From positions 744,001-808,000 of the forward strand of contig CATOTH010000002.1 in NCBI GenBank assembly GCA_951813065.1: 64,000 nt of DNA. Direction: 5' to 3'. Positions 56,208-64,000 of this stretch are shown here, in pieces. The DNA comes from an uncultured Bryobacterales bacterium (lineage in GTDB: Bacteria; Acidobacteriota; Terriglobia; Bryobacterales; UBA6623). Numbering within the stretch: position 1 is the stretch's first letter; the number at the start of each line of letters is the position of its first letter. The notes beneath the pieces were generated by a model that searched no databases, had not been told where the DNA came from, and worked only from the letters and a program-made list of their open reading frames with translations. The translations under genes and the position numbers were made by a program.

Positions 56208-57124
56208 CTGTCCGCACCGCCGGGCCGACGGGGCATGGCGAGTCCGACACCGAACCAGACCAGTTCCATAAGGACAATCCAGAGCCTCATCGCGACCGCC
56301 AGGGTCAAGGCCGTGCCGACGCCGACTGCCTGCCCGAGCAACAGTCCGAGAACGCCTTCGCGAATGCCCATGCCTGCCGGCGAGACCATCGTCAGCAGCG
56401 CTGCAAGCCACGCCAAGGCGTAGCAGCCTGCGACGAACGCGAGCCGGTCCCCGCCGATATCGGGAAGCAGGGCGCGCGCGAAGAAGGCCATTGCGAATGC
56501 CAGCAGAGTCCAGGTCGCCACGTACAGCGCCCAGATGGACAGGATTTGCCGAGTGCCGATCTCCAGTCGCCGGTACGGCTGCTTGAGCCGTCGAGCAAGC
56601 GGCTCCGCCCACGCGTTCAGGGCTCGCGGATACACGATGCCGCTGGCGAGCAGGGGCAGCACGAGGATCGCACCCTTTTGCCAGTCGTCCAGAGCGACCG
56701 CTGCCGATCCCGCCAGCCACGCCCCGGGCACCATCGCGGCGAGAGCCGCGAGAACCATGTCGAGCATGGTCGCCGCCAAGCAGGCGGGCGCGTCGACTCC
56801 ATGCCGGCGGGTCAGGTACACGCGGCTCGCGAACTGCCAAACACCTCCCGGCACGTAGCGGCTCAATTCCGACTTGCGGTAGATCCGGAAGATTTCCCAG
56901 TACGGCACCTGGTGCCCGAACCCACGGATGAGCCTTGCCCAGCCCAGCGGCCGAATCAAGTACCAGGCCGCGGCGAAGGCGAAGGACGTTGCCAGCAACC
57001 CTGGATCCAGCCTCCACGGTTCGGAGCGGATCTGCTGCCAGCTCCCGTGGATCATCCGGCCGATGAAGAAGGCCAGGATCAGGGGAATCGCAATCTTGAG
57101 CGCGGGAACAACCCACCTAGTCAC
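56204..57124 (-). CDS. UPF0104 / lysylphosphatidylglycerol-synthase-like membrane protein
   Basis: 306 residues from GTG 57124. That start has GAGGAA 5 nt before it, whereas the in-frame ATG 57148 has no ribosome-binding site. Multiple helices; the conserved features are YLIRPLGWARLIRGFG, YRKSELSRYVPGGVWQFASRVYLTRRHG and MVSPAGMGIREGVLGLLLGQ. The family sits beside glycosyltransferases in many genomes and is thought to flip or transfer lipid-linked sugars. It lies directly after the GT2 gene with an 8-bp overlap. Confidence 0.85.
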   Translation of the reverse strand: MTRWVVPALKIAIPLILAFFIGRMIHGSWQQIRSEPWRLDPGLLATSFAFAAAWYLIRPLGWARLIRGFGHQVPYWEIFRIYRKSELSRYVPGGVWQFASRVYLTRRHGVDAPACLAATMLDMVLAALAAMVPGAWLAGSAAVALDDWQKGAILVLPLLASGIVYPRALNAWAEPLARRLKQPYRRLEIGTRQILSIWALYVATWTLLAFAMAFFARALLPDIGGDRLAFVAGCYALAWLAALLTMVSPAGMGIREGVLGLLLGQAVGVGTALTLAVAMRLWIVLMELVWFGVGLAMPRRPGGADS

Positions 57125-58043
57125 GGGCTTCCTCGATTTCGGGATCATGCGACTCGGATCTTGACGAAATCCCGTGGAGCTGGACCTCGGCGAGCCAGCC
57201 CGCTGCCAGGAAGACGGAGGCCACGACACACAGCACCGCCGCCAGGCCGATCGCTGGCAATGCTAGGGGGCGGTGGAACACGCGGGTGAGTGCCAGCGCG
57301 GCGAGCGAGCCCGAGCCCACCAGGCAAGCCAGCGCCGCGAATCCGAAAGCGTGCGCAGGGCGTCCCGAGAAGCGCGTCCGGAGCAACACGGTTCCGAGGT
57401 CGAGAAAGCCCTTGGCCAGGCGGCTGACTCCGTATTTCGATCTGCCGTGACGGCGGGGATGGTGGCGAACCTCGATTTCCGCCAAGCTGTAGCCGTGATG
57501 GGCCGCGAAAACGGGAATGAACCGGTGCTGGTCCCCGTAAATGCGCAGGCTTCTCGCGAGTTCTCCCCGGTAACACTTGAATCCGCAGTTCATGTCGTGC
57601 AGTGACAGGCCTGTGGCCTTGCGCATCACGAAATTGAAGACCCGGGACGGGATCACCTTGTGCCAGGGGTCGCGCCGAACCCTCTTCCAACCTGATACGA
57701 GATCGAAGCCCTCGTTCAGCTTCGACAGGAAAGCCGGGATTTCGGCCGGATCGTCTTGCAGGTCTCCATCGAGCGTGAAGACAACGGGGGCTCTGGTGCG
57801 CGCGAAGCCCGCCATCAGAGCGGCCGACTTGCCTTGCCGACTCCGGAACTTGACCAAACGGATCCGCCCGGGCTGGTGGAGGCCTTCGAGACGGTTCCAG
57901 GTCGAGTCGCTGCTGCCGTCGTCGACGAACAGGATCTCGTGGTCTGCCGGCAGGATGGCCTGAAGCTGGCGGGCCAATTCCTCGACGGAGCCCTCCTCGT
58001 TGTGGACGGGGATGACCACGGAAATCTCCGGTTGCGACGACAT
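57117..58043 (-). CDS. Family 2 glycosyltransferase of the dolichol-phosphate-mannose-synthase type
   Basis: 308 residues. The GT-A core has SVVIPVHNEEGSVEEL, EILFVDDGSSDSTW (nucleotide-binding DDGS), TLDGDLQDDPAEIP (DxD-like and the D-L-Q-D-D-P motif), and MNCGFKCYRGEL. Two membrane helices follow in the C-terminal quarter (FGFAALACLVGSGSLAALALT, IGLAAVLCVVASVFLAAG). It resembles ArnC or DPM synthases, which put a sugar on a polyprenyl phosphate. Upstream in-frame extension to 58205 was rejected as it has no GT2 homology. The UPF0104 gene follows with an 8-bp overlap, so the two form one unit. Confidence 0.9.
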   Translation of the reverse strand: MSSQPEISVVIPVHNEEGSVEELARQLQAILPADHEILFVDDGSSDSTWNRLEGLHQPGRIRLVKFRSRQGKSAALMAGFARTRAPVVFTLDGDLQDDPAEIPAFLSKLNEGFDLVSGWKRVRRDPWHKVIPSRVFNFVMRKATGLSLHDMNCGFKCYRGELARSLRIYGDQHRFIPVFAAHHGYSLAEIEVRHHPRRHGRSKYGVSRLAKGFLDLGTVLLRTRFSGRPAHAFGFAALACLVGSGSLAALALTRVFHRPLALPAIGLAAVLCVVASVFLAAGWLAEVQLHGISSRSESHDPEIEEARD

Positions 58044-58188
58044 GTCAGGGGAAACGCCGATGATAGCGAGTCGGTCAGGGGCGGGCCAGTCCTGGGGGAA
58101 TCGGTTCTCGCCGCAGTCAATTCTCCTGTCGGCCTTGCCGTGAGTTGACAACCTGAGTCCGAATCGGCGAGCGTGGGTCAAGACGCTC

Positions 58189-58620
58189 ATGGAATTGAAA
58201 CGCATCTCTCCCGAAGAAGCCCGCGACTTGCTCGAGTCCGGGGAAGGGTATACCTACTTGGATGTGCGCTCGGTGCCGGAATTCGAAGCTGGCCACGCTC
58301 CCGGAGCCAAGAACATCCCTCTCCTGCATCGCACTTCCTTCGGCATGCAGCCGAATCAGGATTTTGTCGCAGTCTGCGAGAAGGCCCTGGGCAAGGACGC
58401 GAAGATCATCACAGCGTGCATGAAGGGCCCGCGATCAATGCGGGCGGCACAAGTCCTGATCGAGAACGGATTCCTCGCTGTCGTCGATATGCGCGGAGGG
58501 TTTCATGGCGAGTCCGATCCGATGGGCAACCTGGTCTACCCTGGATGGGCGTCTCGAGGTCTTCCGGTGACGACCGAAGCGGGGGAGGACGAGAGCTACG
58601 AAGGCCTCTCGAAGGAATGA
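58189..58620 (+). CDS. Rhodanese-domain protein
   Basis: 143 residues, single rhodanese domain: ISPEEARDLLESGEGYTYLDVRSVPEFEAGHAPGA-type start (shown in parts: YLDVRSVPEFEAGH), NIPLL, and the active-site loop ITACMKGPRSMRAA with the catalytic cysteine. The product ends with an acidic tail (TTEAGEDESYEG). Sulfur-transfer partners are unknown. The start ATG 58189 has no evident Shine-Dalgarno. It lies between the GT2 gene (divergent) and a decayed gene (convergent). Confidence 0.85.
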   Translation: MELKRISPEEARDLLESGEGYTYLDVRSVPEFEAGHAPGAKNIPLLHRTSFGMQPNQDFVAVCEKALGKDAKIITACMKGPRSMRAAQVLIENGFLAVVDMRGGFHGESDPMGNLVYPGWASRGLPVTTEAGEDESYEGLSKE

Positions 58621-58621
58621 G

Positions 58622-58981
58622 CCGCGGCTGCCAGCGATACGGTTCGCCGGACACCAGCTCGATGACATTGACGCCGGAATCGCGGCCGAGTTCGGCACGC
58701 AGCTTGTCGGGCGTTTCGGTCAGCAGCGGGAACGTCCCGTAGTGCATTGAAATGATCCCGCAGGGTTACAGGAACTCGCTGGCTAGTGCCGCCTGCCTGG
58801 GCCCTATCGTGAACAGGTCACCAATGGGCAGCATTGCCAGTTCGACATCATCCAGGCTGTAGCCCCGTGGATAGGACGGGCTGCCATTGAGCCACGGATC
58901 GATCAGGATGGCGGGGTCGTTTTCCGGGTCCAAGTGGAACGTGGAGTGTCCCAGCCATGCAATCTTCGTCATCTGGAACAA
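58622..58981 (-). pseudogene. Decayed UPF0173/UlaG-like metallo-beta-lactamase-fold hydrolase
   Basis: The minus-strand frame starts with ATG 58981 (MFQMTKIAWLGHSTFHLD) and continues AILIDPWLNG, the family N terminus. It then jumps from DDVE straight to LAMLPIGDLFTIGPRQAALASEF, which in intact homologues lies about 110-130 residues later. The missing middle contains the HxHxDH metal site. A TAA follows EFL, and the same frame then carries on as the family C terminus (IISMHYGTFPLLTETPD). So there is an in-frame internal deletion and one nonsense codon. The gene must be inactive. Confidence 0.85.
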
Positions 58982-59007
58982 ACTCCACGAACCCGGAGTC
59001 CGTGACG

Positions 59008-59490
59008 CTAGCGTCGGGCGTTGGCCCGTCGCGGCCTTGGCACGGCCTTGCCCGAAGAGGAAACAGTCTCGCTGGCGGGCGGCTTGGCCCGTGGCCGGTC
59101 GCCGCCGGCAACCAGGTCCCGGACGGTATCGGCGAGGTCGAACTGCTCTCGGGAACCCTTGGCGAGCACGGCGTCGGCACCGGTGGATTCGGGTGCGAGC
59201 GCGAGCACCTCTGTATACCCGGAGAGGATTACTACGGGCTGGCCGGGGGCGAGCGCGCGGATCTGCCGGACGACTTCGTCCCCGCAGATCCCCGGCATGC
59301 GGTAGTCGGTCACGACCAGGCTGAATGGTTTGTCGTCGAGAGCTTCGCGGAATCGCTCCACACCCTCCTCGCCGCTCTCCACGATTGCGACTTCGTAACC
59401 GAGGTCTTCGAGGATGATCCGTCTCGCGCGCAACCCGTGCTTGTTGTCGTCAATCAACAGAATCCTGTGGGGCCTGCGATTGCGTTCCAT
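59008..59490 (-). CDS. Single-domain response regulator (CheY-like)
   Basis: 160 residues. The receiver domain shows RILLIDDNKHGL (acidic pocket), the phosphorylated Asp in FSLVVTDYRMPG, VVILSGYTEV and the conserved Lys in AVLAKGS. After residue 125 comes a short basic, Ser/Pro-rich tail (RPRAKPPASETVSSSGK) with no output domain. No histidine kinase gene is near. It could act as a phosphate shuttle or bind another protein. Confidence 0.88.
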   Translation of the reverse strand: MERNRRPHRILLIDDNKHGLRARRIILEDLGYEVAIVESGEEGVERFREALDDKPFSLVVTDYRMPGICGDEVVRQIRALAPGQPVVILSGYTEVLALAPESTGADAVLAKGSREQFDLADTVRDLVAGGDRPRAKPPASETVSSSGKAVPRPRRANARR

Positions 59491-59545
59491 GCAGTGGACA
59501 CTATCAATGTGGCGCGCAACCGGTCAACAGTCTTTTAACTCATTG

Positions 59546-59573
59546 AAAATACAAGAGATATAGTGCTTGACAA
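59546..59573 (-). promoter_or_regulatory. Promoter of the response-regulator gene
   Basis: On the minus strand TTGTCA (complement of 59568-59573; 5 of 6 matches), a 16-bp spacer and TATTTT (complement of 59546-59551). Transcription would begin near 59538, giving a leader of about 50 nt. A second candidate (TTGACC-16-GATAGT, complement of 59500-59527) lies closer but would leave almost no leader. Confidence 0.5.
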
Positions 59574-59609
59574 ATGCTCTTGACTGTGCCTGTCGCCCTC
59601 GCGGGAGAC

Positions 59610-60776
59610 TCATTCGACCTCGCGCGGAGCCGTGTAGCCGTTGCGGGCCTTGATCTCGTACTTGACGCGCTTGTTGTTCTTCCCGGTCATGCGCATTTCC
59701 TGGTTTGTCCGGGGGTCGATCAGTCGCACGGTGATCTTCCGGAACGTGCCGTCGCGCTTGGTGTTTGAGGGCACATAGACGGCGGTGTACTGGTTGCGCA
59801 TCAAGTAGTTCAGGCTTTGGAAGATCGTCGGGAACTGGCCGTAGAAGCGCGGAAAGAAGGAAAAGCCGCCCGTCTCCTTGGAGAAGGTGCGCAATTGGTT
59901 GTCAGCCTGGAGCCAGCCGATGCGTGTTATTCCGCCGACATAGCCGTAGGCGTCCAGCCTTTCCTTGAGCATCTGCCCCAGGCCAATCGAATGCACTGTC
60001 ACACCGGCCTCCTGGACGATCTTGCGGGCCTGCTTGAAATTCAGGCGGCTGAACGTGTCCTCGCCACTGGAGAGCAGCACGACAGACTTGCGGCCCTCGA
60101 TGCCTGACATGCGCTGAACAGTGTCGGCCAGCGCGTCAAAGAGGTTCGACTCGCTATAGGCGGCGATGCGCAACCTTTGCAGGGCGCCGCCGATCTCGCT
60201 CCGATTCTGGGTGAAGTCGGCCAGGATCTCGGGCCGGAGATCGTATGCGATCACCGCTACCCAGTCTTCGGGCCGCAGAGTTTCGACGAAGCCGTAGGTC
60301 GCGGTAAGCGTTTGGTACCAAGTCTCGGACCAGTATTGCTGCCAGCGGTTGCTGAACTCGATCAGCAGCGCGACCGTCGCGGGAGCCTGTGTCTGGCCGA
60401 TACTGATGATCTTTTGCGGAACCTCGTCTTCGAAGATCTGGAAATTGGCCGGTGGAATGTTGGGGATGAACTGGCCCTTGCTGTCCACGACTGCGATGTC
60501 GACCGTGACAGCGTTCGCATCTGCGGTGAAGAGCGGCTGGGTTTCGGGCACGCGTTGCGGGGCGCGGACTTCGACGGGAGGCCTGTCCGTAGGGGAGTCG
60601 GGGACTCCGCCAGGACCGGGGATCGTGCCCGGGCGCCGCGGGCTGTCCGGCAGGGGCCTGCGCGGCACATCCCCAATTGGTCCCTGCGCCTGGCCGTAGG
60701 CCATCGCTGAAATCAGCAGCCCTGTCGCCCCTGCTAGTAGAACGGCCCTGTGCAGTGCTTGGCGTACGTTGTACAT
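59610..60776 (-). CDS. Exported VWFA-domain protein of the acidobacterial type
   Basis: 388 residues from ATG 60776 (MYNVRQALHRAVLLAGATG). A signal peptide is followed by a Pro/Arg-rich linker (PRRPLPDSPRRPGTIPGPGG), then the family pattern VTVDIAVVDSKGQFIPNIPPANFQIFEDEVPQKI-like (NFQIFEDEVPQKI) and a von Willebrand factor A fold (ATVALLIEFSNRWQQ, DWVAVIAYDLRPEIL, GRKSVVLLSSGEDTFS). The MIDAS DxSxS is altered to EFSNR, so metal-dependent adhesion is doubtful. The VWFA-related form is frequent in Acidobacteriota. An in-frame ATG at 60791 lies in a hairpin and is a less likely start. Confidence 0.85.
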   Translation of the reverse strand: MYNVRQALHRAVLLAGATGLLISAMAYGQAQGPIGDVPRRPLPDSPRRPGTIPGPGGVPDSPTDRPPVEVRAPQRVPETQPLFTADANAVTVDIAVVDSKGQFIPNIPPANFQIFEDEVPQKIISIGQTQAPATVALLIEFSNRWQQYWSETWYQTLTATYGFVETLRPEDWVAVIAYDLRPEILADFTQNRSEIGGALQRLRIAAYSESNLFDALADTVQRMSGIEGRKSVVLLSSGEDTFSRLNFKQARKIVQEAGVTVHSIGLGQMLKERLDAYGYVGGITRIGWLQADNQLRTFSKETGGFSFFPRFYGQFPTIFQSLNYLMRNQYTAVYVPSNTKRDGTFRKITVRLIDPRTNQEMRMTGKNNKRVKYEIKARNGYTAPREVE

Positions 60777-60787
60777 CGTGATCTCTC

Positions 60788-60809
60788 GCATGCCGCCGGG
60801 GCGGCATGC
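60788..60809 (-). other. Perfect hairpin at the 5' end of the VWFA gene
   Basis: GCATGCCGC (60788-60796) and GCGGCATGC (60801-60809) pair perfectly over 9 bp with a 4-nt loop. It sits 12 nt upstream of the ATG at 60776 and covers the alternative ATG at 60791. It may hinder ribosome access to the earlier start or terminate transcription from the upstream small-protein genes, though no T-tract follows. Confidence 0.5.
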
Positions 60810-60892
60810 TGCCGTTCCGGTCGAGGCATCCTTATGGTAACCCCCGCAATCACGAATCCGGGTCCGCGCCGGGCGGGTTTACTGGAGTTTGA

Positions 60893-61261
60893 TCAGTTTG
60901 AGGCTTTCAGTTCGAAATTGTAGATCAGCTCCGTGCGGCTGTCGAAGCTCGAGACGGTCCTGGTCTTGCTCTGATGCCCTCCCGCCAGAGCGCGGAGTTC
61001 GTAGTCGATGTTGAGGTCGAGCCCCTGGAATTGGTAGTTGCCGTTGTCGTTCGTATGGAACGACTTCGTTTCCTGGGTCCGCAAGTTCTTCAGTTGCACG
61101 ATTCCGCGGATCCCCTCTTCGTTCTCGTCCATCACCTGGCCCTTCACCGTGCGCGTCGGATCCTCCTGCTTTTTCTTGCCGAAGCCGGGAAACTGCGCAT
61201 GGACGACCGGGACCGCGACTGTCACGGCGAGCAGCAGTAGTTTACGACGGGCTCTGTTCAT
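60893..61261 (-). CDS. Small exported carboxypeptidase-regulatory-like protein
   Basis: 122 residues with a signal peptide (KLLLLAVTVAVPVVHA). One carboxypeptidase-regulatory-like Ig domain fills the rest: VKGQVMDENEEGIRGIVQLKNL, FHTNDNGNYQFQGLDLNIDYEL. No catalytic part, so it is probably structural or binding. It starts 13 bp after the stop of the next upstream gene, which has the same kind of domain; both likely share one transcript. Confidence 0.75.
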   Translation of the reverse strand: MNRARRKLLLLAVTVAVPVVHAQFPGFGKKKQEDPTRTVKGQVMDENEEGIRGIVQLKNLRTQETKSFHTNDNGNYQFQGLDLNIDYELRALAGGHQSKTRTVSSFDSRTELIYNFELKASN

Positions 61262-61274
61262 TGCTTTCTCTATC

Positions 61275-61721
61275 CTACTCTGTCGAATTGCGGTTCTTGG
61301 CGGCGCGGGCCTCTTTGCGGGATTTCAGGATCAGATTGGCGGTGGTCTTCTCGATCCCGTATACCTCCACCGTGCGCGACGCGCCGACGAAGCCCGGAGC
61401 CGTCACGCTGATCACGTACGTCGCGTCGCCCGCGGGTACCCTGATGCGGTACTCGCCGCGGTAGTTCGTGACGGTCCTGTATTTCTTGCGCGGACTCGCC
61501 TCTTTGTTCGCCACGACCTTGGCTCCCGGCAGGGCCAGGTACGAGCCTTGGAACACCGTGCCGAAGAGGAGCGCCCGCGGCTCCGTTTCCTGCGCCCCTG
61601 CGGCGTGCTGGGCAACGGCGGCCGAGAGCGCCCCTCCAATGGCGAGCCATCCGCGTCGGGTAAGGAGCCTTGGCGAGGCCATTTCGCATGAGTGTCGCAT
61701 AGATCGCTTCGGCATTGTCAT
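61275..61721 (-). CDS. Exported carboxypeptidase-regulatory-like protein, possible Tat substrate
   Basis: 148 residues if started at ATG 61721 (MTMPKRSMRH); ATG 61682 (MASPRLLTRRGWL) gives 135. The n-region holds a twin arginine (TRRGWLAIGG) before a hydrophobic stretch (ALSAAVAQHAAGA), which suggests Tat export. The mature domain is again carboxypeptidase-regulatory-like: LFGTVFQGSYLALPGAKV, TNYRGEYRIRVPAGDATYVI, GFVGASRTVEV. A basic tail ends RAAKNRNSTE. Neither start has a strong ribosome-binding site. Confidence 0.7.
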   Translation of the reverse strand: MTMPKRSMRHSCEMASPRLLTRRGWLAIGGALSAAVAQHAAGAQETEPRALLFGTVFQGSYLALPGAKVVANKEASPRKKYRTVTNYRGEYRIRVPAGDATYVISVTAPGFVGASRTVEVYGIEKTTANLILKSRKEARAAKNRNSTE

Positions 61722-61799
61722 CGCTCGGGTTGCTGCTGGAAGGGTCCGGGAACGCCACCCGGCCCAGACGCCATCTTGTACGCTAAAGGCGGGGAACGC

Positions 61800-62225
61800 T
61801 TGTCGCGCTCGCTGCGCCTAACTGCGTTCGGGGTTGCTGCGGCATTGCTTCCGTGGCGGGCTGTGGCAGCGCCATATTCTTCCGCCACCGGTGCGTGCCC
61901 CCATGTAGGGCCCGCCGCCAGGTGCCAGATGTCCTGTCACTTGGGAGCGGAGCCGGACCAGTCTCGCAACCGCGAAACCGTACCCGCCTGCCATCGCGTT
62001 CAGGAAGAGCCGAAGACCCGGCCGGCGTGCTCGATGACCCGGGCTTGCGAGGATCATGACTCGACGATCCATCGGTTCCCCGAGGCTTCGTACCTAGCTC
62101 CCGCGATCATCGATATTGCGGATCTTCCGGAGCATTCCGCGACGATCCCGGGCACTGCCGACAGACTTGCCGCGAGAGCGTGCCGGCCGCCTTCGCCGCC
62201 TCCCAGGATTCTCCCACCAAGCTGA
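61800..62225 (+). CDS. Candidate secreted cysteine-rich protein with TTG start
   Basis: The plus strand from TTG 61800 encodes 141 residues: a signal-peptide-like start (RSLRLTAFGVAAALLPWRAVAA) and then a region with regularly spaced cysteines (ACPHVGPAARCQMSCHLG, PACHRVQE, PACSMTRACED), and a Pro-rich end. GGCGGGGAA lies just upstream as a possible ribosome-binding site. No match to a known family is recognised. The 8 cysteines would suit disulfides or metal binding. A longer in-frame reading to 61692 has no support. The coding status is inferred from the signal peptide and spacing only. Confidence 0.45.
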   Translation: MSRSLRLTAFGVAAALLPWRAVAAPYSSATGACPHVGPAARCQMSCHLGAEPDQSRNRETVPACHRVQEEPKTRPACSMTRACEDHDSTIHRFPEASYLAPAIIDIADLPEHSATIPGTADRLAARACRPPSPPPRILPPS

Positions 62226-62348
62226 GGGCCGGAACTCTTCCCAGCCGTTCGCAATGGCGAGCGCGGGAGCAGTGCCTGTCCGCTCGACGGAACCGGCGCC
62301 TTCGGGCTGTCCGGTCGGTCCTTGCCTGTGGTCGTGGGGAGGTTTGTT

Positions 62349-64000
62349 GTGAAACTGGTGAAATTATCGTTCTGTTTGTTTGTCGGAATTGTGGCGCACG
62401 CGGCGGTGACCGTGCGCGTGCTCGACCCGGCCGGTGCGAGCGTGCCTGGCGCGACGGTCGTCCTGCGGGACGCCACCGGTCGAGACGTCGCCACGGGCCG
62501 GACTTCGCAGCCAGGCTCGGTGAGGTTTACCGCAGACGCGGTCTAGGCCGAGGTGCGCGCCAAGGGATTCCGGTCCGAGACCGTCAAGTTGCGGAGCGAG
62601 GCGATCACCACGGTCGAACTGCGCCTGCTAGCGCTTGACGAGGAATTGCTTGTGGAGGCTTCGGTCGCGCCGGTCGCTGTCGTTGCCGCCGAGGTGGTCG
62701 TGTCCGACGCCAGACCGATGCTGGCTTGGTGGAGAGCCTCCGGGGCACGCCTCACGTGCATGTCTTGCGGCGGGACGGCACCAATTTCGAGCCCGTGGTG
62801 CAGGGATTGCGAGAAACGCAGGTCGCGATGGTCGTGGACGGCACGAGAACGCTCGCGGCGGGTCCCGCCCGCATGGATTCCGAACTGAGCCACATTGCTC
62901 CGGGCAACGTGGACAGCGTTGAAGTCGTCACCGGCCCTTACGCTCTGGCTGAAGGGGCTGGCGCGATGGGCGCGATTCTCGTCCGGTCAGCTGAGATTCC
63001 ATCCCGGTCGGCGCGGCGGCTCGGCGGCAGGCTCGGAACTGGCTGGCGAAGCAACGGCACCGGGCGCATGGGCCAGGCGAGCATCGATGCAGGCAATCCT
63101 GCCTTCGGTTTCAGCCTCCGGGCGTCCGGGGATCTGCTGGATGACTATCGGGCCGGCCGCAGTGGAGACGTGCCCGCAATCCGGGTACCGGGTGATGCCG
63201 CGACCCATCAGTTCGGTGCCAAGGCACGCTTGCGACCCGTGATCGATCAAGAGATTCTTGTGAGCGGATTCTACGACGAGCAGACGGGTGTCGAATATCC
63301 CGGGCGGCTGCTGACCGCCGAGCATTTCTTGCTGCGGGGCTGGCGGGCGAGCTGCCGGGTCGCCAAGTGGGACGGCCTGCTCACTGCGCTGAAGCTGGTC
63401 GCTTACCTCAACAAGAAGAGCCATCGAATGAGCAACCGCGGCAAGCCGACGGCAGTGCAGATGCCCGGAAGGCGGCCACCGTTCGCGCTCGATGTGTCGC
63501 TGCCAGCCGAGTCCGACACCGTCGGCGGTGCCGGTCGTGTCGAACTGACCCCGTCGAAGTTCTGGAGCATCCAGGCCGGATTTGCGCATTCCGCCTCGAA
63601 CAGGACGCCCAGCGGTTCGTCGTTCGGTCGCGCGAGCGGAAGCTGCTGTTCAGCGATGCCGTTTGGGCGGGAACCGTCCTTCGGACCACCGGGGCGTATT
63701 TCTCTTTCGGGCGCACGTTCGACGCGGGCGAGGTTCGCGCGGCGCTCCGGCTCGATTCCGTATCCGCCGCAGCCGGTCGCGCCAGCGACTTCTTCGTCGA
63801 GCATTCCGGGTCTGAACTCGACGGCAAGGAGACCAATGGGAATTTCAGCGTGGCCGGACGCTACGCTCTTGGCGGCGGTCTGACCCTGGCGGGCGGGGCC
63901 GGAAGGGTGGTTCGAACGGCGAATGCGCTGGAACGGTACTCCGACCGGTTTCCGAGCACGCGCTTCCAGGTCGCGGCGGAGTTCATGGGTGCGCCCGGGA
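62349..64000 (+). pseudogene. Decayed TonB-dependent receptor with carboxypeptidase-regulatory domain (continues past window)
   Basis: A GTG at 62349 with GGGGAGG upstream opens a signal peptide (LVKLSFCLFVGIVAHA) and a regulatory-like domain (VTVRVLDPAGASVPGATVVLRD). TAG at 62544 interrupts it; the same frame resumes AEVRAKGFRSETVKL. Near 62720 the frame moves to another (VESLRGTPHVHVLRRDG), which carries the plug (NVDSVEVVTGPYALAEGAGAMGAI). Near 63590 it shifts again to a third frame (LEQDAQRFVVRSRERKLL), running open through barrel strands (ALERYSDRFPSTRFQVAAEF) to the window edge. One nonsense and two frameshifts in 1.3 kb mark a pseudogene unless the assembly is faulty. Confidence 0.8.

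Noticed and set aside
58145..58150. TTGACA upstream of the rhodanese gene
   Set aside because: No acceptable -10 lies 16-18 bp downstream, so a promoter is not supported.

Overview
The window is GC-rich bacterial chromosome, most probably from an Acidobacteriota species (Bryobacterales/Solibacter-like). The indications are two TonB-dependent receptors with an N-terminal carboxypeptidase-regulatory domain, a VWFA-related secreted protein of the acidobacterial type, a DUF1549/DUF1553 protein, two DUF1080 proteins and several small exported Ig-like or carboxypeptidase-regulatory-like proteins. This taxonomic call is inference from gene families; no rRNA or tRNA gene was seen.

Layout. 1-5640: the start of a B12-binding radical SAM gene, a large TonB-dependent receptor (minus strand) and two exported proteins (plus strand). 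5727-25228: one long plus-strand run of translation and transcription genes in the order str - S10 - spc - alpha (rpsL, rpsG, fusA, tuf, rpsJ, rplCDWB, rpsS, rplV, rpsC, rplP, rpmC, rpsQ, rplNXE, rpsNH, rplFR, rpsE, rpmD, rplO, secY, map, infA, rpmJ, rpsMKD, rpoA, rplQ). A good sigma70-like promoter (TTGACA-17-TACCAT) and a leader of about 310 nt lie in front of rpsL; adk is absent between secY and map. The run continues without a visible break into a parvulin-type lipoprotein and a three-gene cobalt/nickel ECF transporter (CbiM, a CbiL/NikL-like membrane-anchored protein with a probable CTG start, CbiQ) that lacks its ATPase.

28-38 kb: hydrolases (DUF1080, alkaline-phosphatase superfamily, oligogalacturonate-lyase-like propeller), metG-tatD, and a LysR regulator followed by larC (nickel-pincer cofactor insertion), divergent from a short LeuA-type synthase that lacks the C-terminal regulatory domain. 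38-44 kb: two exported Ig-like proteins, the second of 1603 residues with nine 123-residue repeats, of which 2.7 copies of a 738-bp double unit appear identical at the DNA level.

44-58 kb: gluQRS; a biotin carboxylase / biotin carrier / degenerate DnaC-like cluster; DUF1549/1553; AI-2E-family and MFS transporters; a cyclophilin lipoprotein; an arsenosugar-type pair (ArsS plus AhpD-like protein); DUF1080; a GT2 / UPF0104 membrane-lipid pair; a rhodanese. 58.6-64 kb shows decay: an internally deleted metallo-beta-lactamase-fold gene and a TonB receptor with one nonsense and two frameshift lesions, around an intact response regulator, the VWFA protein and two small exported proteins.

The region contains no CRISPR array, insertion sequence or integrase that I can recognise. 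The strongest candidates for something new are the recently amplified repeat protein, the DnaC-like protein with a broken Walker A motif encoded beside a biotin carboxylase pair, the ATPase-less metal ECF cluster attached to the ribosomal super-operon, and the regulator-larC-LeuA arrangement.
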